Shown here in pieces: positions 59,468-64,000 of a stretch of 64,000 nt of DNA; position 1 is the stretch's first letter; each line of letters begins with the position of its first letter. Source of the stretch: Kutzneria sp. CA-103260. Its GTDB lineage: Bacteria; Actinomycetota; Actinomycetes; Mycobacteriales; Pseudonocardiaceae. The notes beneath the pieces are model-generated. The model had not been told where the DNA came from. It saw nothing but the letters and a program-made list of their open reading frames with translations, and did no database searches. A program made the position numbers and the translations under genes. The stretch is from NCBI RefSeq assembly GCF_018263855.1, contig NZ_CP073318.1, positions 7,254,001-7,318,000 of the forward strand, given 5' to 3'.

Positions 59468-60229
59468 TCAGTCCACCGTGCTGAGGTCATCGGCCGCCAA
59501 CGCGACCTGGTGCGCCTCCCGCAGGGCCCGGCCCGGCTCCAGGCCGAGTTCGTCGTTCAGCGTCCGGCAGGCCGACCGGAAGACCCGCACCGCGTCGGCC
59601 CTCCGTTCGCACCGGCACAGCACGGTCATCAGCAGTCGGTAGAACCCCTCGCGAAGCGGGTATTCGTCGATGAGCCCGGTGAGGAATCCGACCAGTTCCC
59701 GATACCGACCCATGGCCATTTTCGATTCGATCAGCAGCTCGACGCATTCCAGCCGGGCCTCCTCCAGCCAGGCCCCGAAACTGGTCAGAATGGGCCCGTC
59801 GCACTGGCTGAACAGCGCGCCGCCACGCCAGTGGTCCAACGCGCGCTGCAGCGTCTCGGCCGCGACCTCGTGCTGCCCGGCCCGCAGCTGCCGGCGCCCC
59901 CGGTCCATCAGCGCCTGGAAAGCGCGCACGTCCAGAGTGTCCCCGCCGAGGGCCAGCGCGTAGCCGGGCGCCCTGGTCACGATCGGCCCGCGGACGCCGC
60001 GCCGGCCGAGGAACTTGCGCAACTGGGACACGTACACGTGCAGTGCCGCGTGCGCGCTCCTCGGCGGACAACCGCCCCATATCTCCACCAGCAATTCTTC
60101 GACCGAGGCTCCACGCTCACCCCGAACGATCAGGGCGACCAGGAGAATCTCAATCTTATGGGCGCTGACGGTCCGATACTCGCCTCTGTCGTAAACACGC
60201 GGTGCCCCCATGATCTCATATCTGACCAC
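59468..60229 (-). CDS. SARP-family activator (OmpR-type HTH plus BTAD)
   Basis: A 253-residue Streptomyces antibiotic regulatory protein-type activator. The OmpR-type winged helix spans residues about 1-90 (IMGAPRVYDRGEYRTVSAHK, AALHVYVSQLRKFLG) and the bacterial activation domain about 95-245 (LDVRAFQALMDRGRRQLRAG, LNDELGLEPG). There is no ATPase extension, so it is the small type. The GTG at 60229 has a close GGGGGAG site; an ATG at 60211 is the alternative. It lies downstream of an LLM oxidoreductase on the same strand. SARPs activate pathway genes through 11-bp phased heptamers. Confidence 0.9.
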   Translation of the reverse strand: MVRYEIMGAPRVYDRGEYRTVSAHKIEILLVALIVRGERGASVEELLVEIWGGCPPRSAHAALHVYVSQLRKFLGRRGVRGPIVTRAPGYALALGGDTLDVRAFQALMDRGRRQLRAGQHEVAAETLQRALDHWRGGALFSQCDGPILTSFGAWLEEARLECVELLIESKMAMGRYRELVGFLTGLIDEYPLREGFYRLLMTVLCRCERRADAVRVFRSACRTLNDELGLEPGRALREAHQVALAADDLSTVD

Positions 60230-60323
60230 GACTCCCCCGGAAACGGATTCGCTCTCACCGTGACTTGCGCCCGTTCAGTCTGGCGCGATCCCGGCACGCC
60301 AGGGAATCAGGGAAGTTACCTAC

Positions 60324-61337
60324 CTAGACGCGGCCCACGGTCTCGGACAGCAGTTCGTAGGAGTGAATCCGGCGCTCGGGGTCGTAGACCATGGTCAAGG
60401 CCATCAGCTCGTCGGCCCCGGTGGCCCGGACGAGCTCCGTGACGCGCTCCCGCACCCGCTCCGGCGAACCCCAGATCTGGCGCTCCAGCCGATCCCGCGC
60501 CCACTCCCGCTGGGCCTCGGTGAAGGAGAAGTCCGCGGCCTGCCGGGGCGTCGGGAACAGCGAGTCCATCCGACCCGAGCGCATCCGCACCTGGCCGACC
60601 AGCAACGGCGCGGCCAGCTCCCGGGCCGCCTCATCGGTGTCGTCGGCGAACACCAGGGCGGCGACGATGGCGTACGGGGTGCGGAACCGGGCCGACGGCT
60701 GGAACGACTCGCGGTAGGCGGCCAGCGACTCGACCGTGGCCGTGGCGTTGATGTGGTGCGCGTAGGCGTAGGGCAGGCCGAGGGCGCCGGCCATCCGGGC
60801 GCTGGACGGGCTGGAGCCCAGGATCACCATCGGCGGCCGGTGCTCCCCGGCCACCCCGGACTGCGGGCTCGGCGCCGGCTCGCCCGGTCCGGCGGCGAAG
60901 TAGCCGGTCAGCTCGGCGATCTGGGCCAGGAAGTCGGCGTCGGACTCGCCACCCCGACGCAGCAGCCGCGCGGTCGTCGGGTCAGCGCTGCCCGGCGCCC
61001 GCCCCACGCCGAGGTCGATGCGGTCCGGGTGCAGCGCCGCCAGCGTGCCGAACTGCTCGGCCACGACCAGCGGCGGATGGTTGGGCAGCAGCACGCCGCC
61101 GGAGCCGACCCGCATGGTCGTGGTCGCCCCGGCCACCGCGGCGACCAGCACCGCCGTCGCCGAGGTGGCCAGGCTGGGCACGCCGTGGTGCTCAGCGACC
61201 CAGAACCGCGCGTAGTCCAGCTGTTCCAGTCGCTGGGCCAGCGCGATGGTGTCGCGCAGCGACCGGGTCGCGGACGATCCGGTCCACACCGGAGCCACAT
61301 CCAACGCCGACAACGCGACGCGCGAGTACTCGGTCAC
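60324..61337 (-). CDS. LLM-class flavin-dependent oxidoreductase
   Basis: A 337-residue luciferase-like monooxygenase-fold protein. It starts RVALSALDVAPVW, with WVAEHHG near residue 45 and a core LGVGRAPGS near 105 typical of the MsnO8/YwbO-like group. The barrel ends with the helix VRERVTELVRATGADELMAL. These enzymes use reduced FMN or F420 to oxidise varied substrates. The GTG at 61337 follows AAGGAT. It diverges from a P450 across 183 bp and precedes the SARP gene on its strand. Confidence 0.87.
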   Translation of the reverse strand: MTEYSRVALSALDVAPVWTGSSATRSLRDTIALAQRLEQLDYARFWVAEHHGVPSLATSATAVLVAAVAGATTTMRVGSGGVLLPNHPPLVVAEQFGTLAALHPDRIDLGVGRAPGSADPTTARLLRRGGESDADFLAQIAELTGYFAAGPGEPAPSPQSGVAGEHRPPMVILGSSPSSARMAGALGLPYAYAHHINATATVESLAAYRESFQPSARFRTPYAIVAALVFADDTDEAARELAAPLLVGQVRMRSGRMDSLFPTPRQAADFSFTEAQREWARDRLERQIWGSPERVRERVTELVRATGADELMALTMVYDPERRIHSYELLSETVGRV

Positions 61338-61427
61338 GGCAGAGATCCTTTCCGACGTCGATCGGGTCCGGCCGGCAACGTCTGCCGCAGGCGCCCGCCG
61401 ATGGGCCCCGCATGGTGCCGGACACCG

Positions 61428-61443
61428 CTGAAGCCGGCCTGAA
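61428..61443. promoter_or_regulatory. Possible SARP-type 11-bp phased repeat
   Basis: CTGAA occurs at 61428-61432 and 61439-61443, an 11-bp phase, in the space between the LLM and P450 genes. A reverse-oriented copy (TTCAG) lies at 61464-61468. The motif is short, so chance is possible; a SARP gene lies nearby. Confidence 0.25.
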
Positions 61444-61520
61444 ACGTGCGCCTTTGGCGGGACTTCAGGTCGCCGGTCGACCATGGGGACCAGGTGCGTC
61501 GCCAGAAGGGAGACATGCTC

Positions 61521-62720
61521 ATGACGAGTGACCCCGAGGTGCGCGTCTTTCCGTTCCGCACGGACCGGCTGGACCTGGACCCGATCTACGCGAGGCTACG
61601 GGAGCACGAGCCGATGTCGCGGGTCGTGCTGCCCTACGGCGGCGCGGCTTGGCTGGCCACGCGCCACGTGGACGTCCGCGCGGTGCTCGGCGATCCCCGG
61701 TTCAGTCGGGCCGCCACGCTCGGGGCCGATGTGCCCCGGCTGACCCGCGACGAGGTGCGCCGCGGCCCGACGATCATGACGATGGACCCGCCCGACCACA
61801 CCCGGCTGCGCACGCTGATCACCAAGGGGTTCACGCCCCGCCATGTCGAACGGCTGCGCCCACGGGTGGAGCTGCTGGTCGACGGGCTGCTGGACCGGAT
61901 GATCGCGGACGGCCCGCCGGCCGACCTGATCGAATGCCTCGCGGTGCCGCTGCCGGTCACGATCATCTGCGAGCTGCTGGGCGTGCCGTTCGCGGACCAC
62001 CGCCGGTTCCGCGGCTGGGTCGGCGCCGTCATGTCGACCACGGCGTTGTCCCCCGACCACGTGGCCGAGCAGGTCGGGCAGCTCACCGCCTACCTGCGCG
62101 GCCTGGTGGCGCGGCGGCGGGCCGAGCCGGCCGACGACCTGGTCAGCGCGCTGGTCTCGGTCCGGGACAACACCAATCGGCTCAGCGAGGACGAGTTGGT
62201 GAACTTCGTCCGCAGCCTGCTGATCGCCGGTCAGGAGACCATGGTCAACGAGCTCGGCGACGTCGCGTACGTCCTGCTCAGCCGGCCGGAGCTGTACCGG
62301 CGGCTGGCCGATGACCCCGGACTGGTGCCCGCCGCTGTGGAGGAACTGCTCCGGTTCATTCCGTTGGGCGTGGGCGACGGCTACGTGCGCATCGCCCTCG
62401 CGGACGTCGAAGTGGGCGGGGTGGTGGTCCGCGAGGGCGAGGCGGTGCTGGTCTCGCTGGCGTCGGCCAACCGTGACGAGTCGGTGTTCGACCACCCGGA
62501 GGCCATCGACTTCGACCGGACCGAGAATCCGCACGTGGCGTTCGGCCACGGACCGCACTTCTGTGTCGCCGCCTCGATGGCGCGGATGCAGCTGCGAGCC
62601 GCGTTGCTGGCCCTGGTCACCAGGATTCCCACGCTGGCCTTGGAAGTGCCGCCCGAGGAGCTGACCTGGCGGGACGGCTCACGGGCGCGCGGCCTGACCG
62701 CCCTTCCGGTGTGCTGGTAG
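61521..62720 (+). CDS. Cytochrome P450
   Basis: A 399-residue soluble P450. The I-helix motif is AGQETMVNEL, aligning with the GGLDTVVNF of P450cam so that the key threonine is kept. The ExxR is in EELLRFIP, and the haem loop is FGHGPHFCVAASMARMQ, with alanine where glycine is usual after the cysteine. The ATG at 61521 is favoured over 61515 because GGGAG (61508-61512) is eight bases ahead. It diverges from an LLM oxidoreductase and lies near a SARP gene, suggesting a tailoring step of a secondary metabolite. Confidence 0.92.
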   Translation: MTSDPEVRVFPFRTDRLDLDPIYARLREHEPMSRVVLPYGGAAWLATRHVDVRAVLGDPRFSRAATLGADVPRLTRDEVRRGPTIMTMDPPDHTRLRTLITKGFTPRHVERLRPRVELLVDGLLDRMIADGPPADLIECLAVPLPVTIICELLGVPFADHRRFRGWVGAVMSTTALSPDHVAEQVGQLTAYLRGLVARRRAEPADDLVSALVSVRDNTNRLSEDELVNFVRSLLIAGQETMVNELGDVAYVLLSRPELYRRLADDPGLVPAAVEELLRFIPLGVGDGYVRIALADVEVGGVVVREGEAVLVSLASANRDESVFDHPEAIDFDRTENPHVAFGHGPHFCVAASMARMQLRAALLALVTRIPTLALEVPPEELTWRDGSRARGLTALPVCW

Positions 62721-62771
62721 CGCCGCATTCCCGCGTTCGCTCGGCCTCGTCAGGAGTGAGCGACATCAGGT

Positions 62772-63809
62772 TCAGGCGGCGTCGGGAACGACGACGACCT
62801 TGCCGGCGGCGGTGCCGGACTCGGCGTAGCGAACGGCGTCGGAGATGTCCGACAGCGGGAAGACACGGGCGATGCGGGCGGTGATCACGCCGGCCGAGAG
62901 CTGGGCGAACACGGCCTCCAGATCGGCCCGCAGCTGGGCGCGGTGCTTCACGGCGTTGCGCTTGCTGCCGGCCCAGATGTTGAAGAACGTGGTGGACCGG
63001 CCGTTGGGCAGCACGTTCCAGAGCAGCAGCCGGCCGATCAGCGCGAGCACCGGCAGCTTGGCGTTGCCGCTCTGGTCACGGGTCGCGGCGGTGCCGTACG
63101 ACACCAGGGAGCCGCCACGGCCGAGCATCGACCAGGAGGTCTTGATGCCGGAGCCGCCGACGTGGTCGAACACCGCGTCCACGCCGTTCGGGGCGAGCTC
63201 CCGGACCTCGGCGGCGACGTCGCCGGCCCGGTCGACGGCGATCGCGCCGAGTTCCCGCACGTAGGGCATGTGCCGCCGGGAAACGACACCGATGACCCGG
63301 GCCCCCTGGTGCCGGGCCAGCTGCACCAGCAGCGAGCCGACGCCGCCGTTGGCGCCGAGCACCACCACGGTGTCGCCCTTGCCGACCTTGGCGAAGTCCA
63401 GCATGCGGCGGGCCGTCACGCCGTTGACGATCACGGCCTCGACCTCCTCCGCGCCCAGGCCGTCCGGCACCGGGACCAGGTCGGCGACATCCGCGACCAC
63501 GCGGTCGGCCCAGCCGCCGATCTTGGACAGCGAGGCGACCCGCTGGCCGACCGCGAACCCGCGGTCCGGGTCGCTGACGGCCTCGACCTCGCCGACGAAG
63601 TCGTAGCCCGGCACGAACGGGAACGGCGGCTGGTCATAGTACTTGCCGCGGCGCATCTGCTGCTCGGCGAACGACACCCCGGTCGCCTCCATCCGCACCA
63701 GGGCCTGCCCGGCGGTGAGCGTCGGGACCTCGCGGGTCCGCAGCCGCAGGCCGCTCGGCTCGACGATTCCCGGCAGCTCGACTTCGGTGATCATTGCCGC
63801 CTCGATCAT
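62772..63809 (-). CDS. MDR-family quinone oxidoreductase/zinc-independent alcohol dehydrogenase
   Basis: A 345-residue medium-chain dehydrogenase. The N-terminal GroES-like domain (GVSFAEQQMRRGKYYDQPPFPFVPGYDFVG, split across residues about 45-75) lacks zinc-binding cysteines. The NADP fold has GANGGVGSLLVQLARHQGA. The catalytic C-terminal part is FPLSDISDAVRYAESGTAAGKVVV. This is the quinone oxidoreductase/zeta-crystallin-like type. The ATG at 63809 follows AGGAGG. It is divergent from a partial gene at the window's right end and 51 bp downstream of a P450, convergent. Confidence 0.9.
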   Translation of the reverse strand: MIEAAMITEVELPGIVEPSGLRLRTREVPTLTAGQALVRMEATGVSFAEQQMRRGKYYDQPPFPFVPGYDFVGEVEAVSDPDRGFAVGQRVASLSKIGGWADRVVADVADLVPVPDGLGAEEVEAVIVNGVTARRMLDFAKVGKGDTVVVLGANGGVGSLLVQLARHQGARVIGVVSRRHMPYVRELGAIAVDRAGDVAAEVRELAPNGVDAVFDHVGGSGIKTSWSMLGRGGSLVSYGTAATRDQSGNAKLPVLALIGRLLLWNVLPNGRSTTFFNIWAGSKRNAVKHRAQLRADLEAVFAQLSAGVITARIARVFPLSDISDAVRYAESGTAAGKVVVVPDAA

Positions 63810-63974
63810 GATTGCCTCCTGGGCTTCTCGTTCGCTGATGGGACAAACGATGCCGTGGCGGCGGCCCCGGGCGCGTCGGCAAGAACTGCGTAGATCGCGT
63901 AGGTACGCGACCGAGGGCACTACCCCGTTAGAGTGACGAGTCCGCATCAGTCGACCGAAAAGGACACCGGCGCC

Positions 63975-64000
63975 ATGTCGTTCGTCGCCCGGCGGGAGGA
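63975..64000 (+). CDS. Start of a truncated gene, unknown
   Basis: Only the first nine codons or fewer (MSFVARRE) are in the window, with AAAAGGAC about ten bases before the ATG. It diverges from the quinone oxidoreductase gene across 165 bp. Short, basic beginnings like this are common in divergent regulators, but nothing more can be said. Confidence 0.3.

Noticed and set aside
62215..62250. Apparent loss of the I-helix threonine in the fourth P450 (AGQETM)
   Set aside because: Alignment with P450cam GGLDTV places the functional threonine at the T before M, so the residue is present.
1..64000. CRISPR arrays, tRNA or rRNA genes, insertion sequences
   Set aside because: No regularly spaced repeats, cloverleaf-type sequence or transposase was seen; the only mobile-like item is the DUF222-HNH gene.

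Overview
The window is GC-rich throughout, with frequent GTG starts and Shine-Dalgarno-led genes. It carries four cytochromes P450, large BTAD/NB-ARC and LuxR regulators, TetR/LysR/MerR regulators divergent from metabolic genes, and a giant secreted RHS protein. This points to a filamentous actinomycete (Pseudonocardiales or a relative). That is an inference; no rRNA or housekeeping marker is present. I see no tRNA, rRNA, CRISPR array or intact transposon.

Layout. 1-3995: edge of a type VII secretion locus (EssC/EccC-type ATPase running off the left end, WXG100-like protein, divergent membrane protein). 3977-6192: a dialkylglycine decarboxylase gene with its divergent LysR regulator. 6189-8573: CAAX-type membrane protease and a multi-membrane-segment protein. 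8703-12617: an HTH/NB-ARC/TPR regulator, a 537-bp gene-poor gap, and a DUF222-HNH nuclease. 12624-15259: PaiB-like protein, TetR/methyltransferase divergent pair with two near-identical operators, and a second TetR. 15345-19562: P450, SDR and EthA-like Baeyer-Villiger monooxygenase operon, then a TOPRIM protein whose start codon lies in an inverted repeat. 19552-24220: MBL-fold protein, FAD hydroxylase and P450 operon facing a LysR regulator. 24217-28731: carboxylesterase, SDR/HxlR pair around tandem operators, serine hydrolase. 28728-32235: ECF sigma factor with a membrane partner, a secreted paralogue of that partner's outer domain, and a MerR-VOC-HTH operon. 32310-41106: acyl-CoA ligase-like protein, P450, AfsR-like regulator, DrrAB-like exporter, small genes, VOC and AhpD-like proteins.

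41163-49157 is the most striking region: a 2268-residue RHS/YD-repeat polymorphic toxin with a Hint domain and a short variable C-terminus. It is followed by a stop-to-start coupled candidate immunity gene, a relic of a second Hint domain, and two further small coupled genes. The divergent neighbour (49374-54413) is a 1679-residue secreted protein whose SGNH-hydrolase-like domain is interrupted by a LamG domain and lacks catalytic residues. Then come a lamin-tail-domain protein, a small conserved-looking protein, a LuxR-type ATPase regulator, a SARP, an LLM oxidoreductase, a fourth P450 and a quinone oxidoreductase.

Two regulatory patterns tie genes together. A heptamer (GTGTCAG) occurs as 11-bp and 22-bp phased direct repeats in the two promoters flanking the AfsR-like gene, so this regulator may control both the adjacent P450 and the exporter. 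Several divergent pairs carry clear dyads or tandem repeats, predicting autoregulated local switches.
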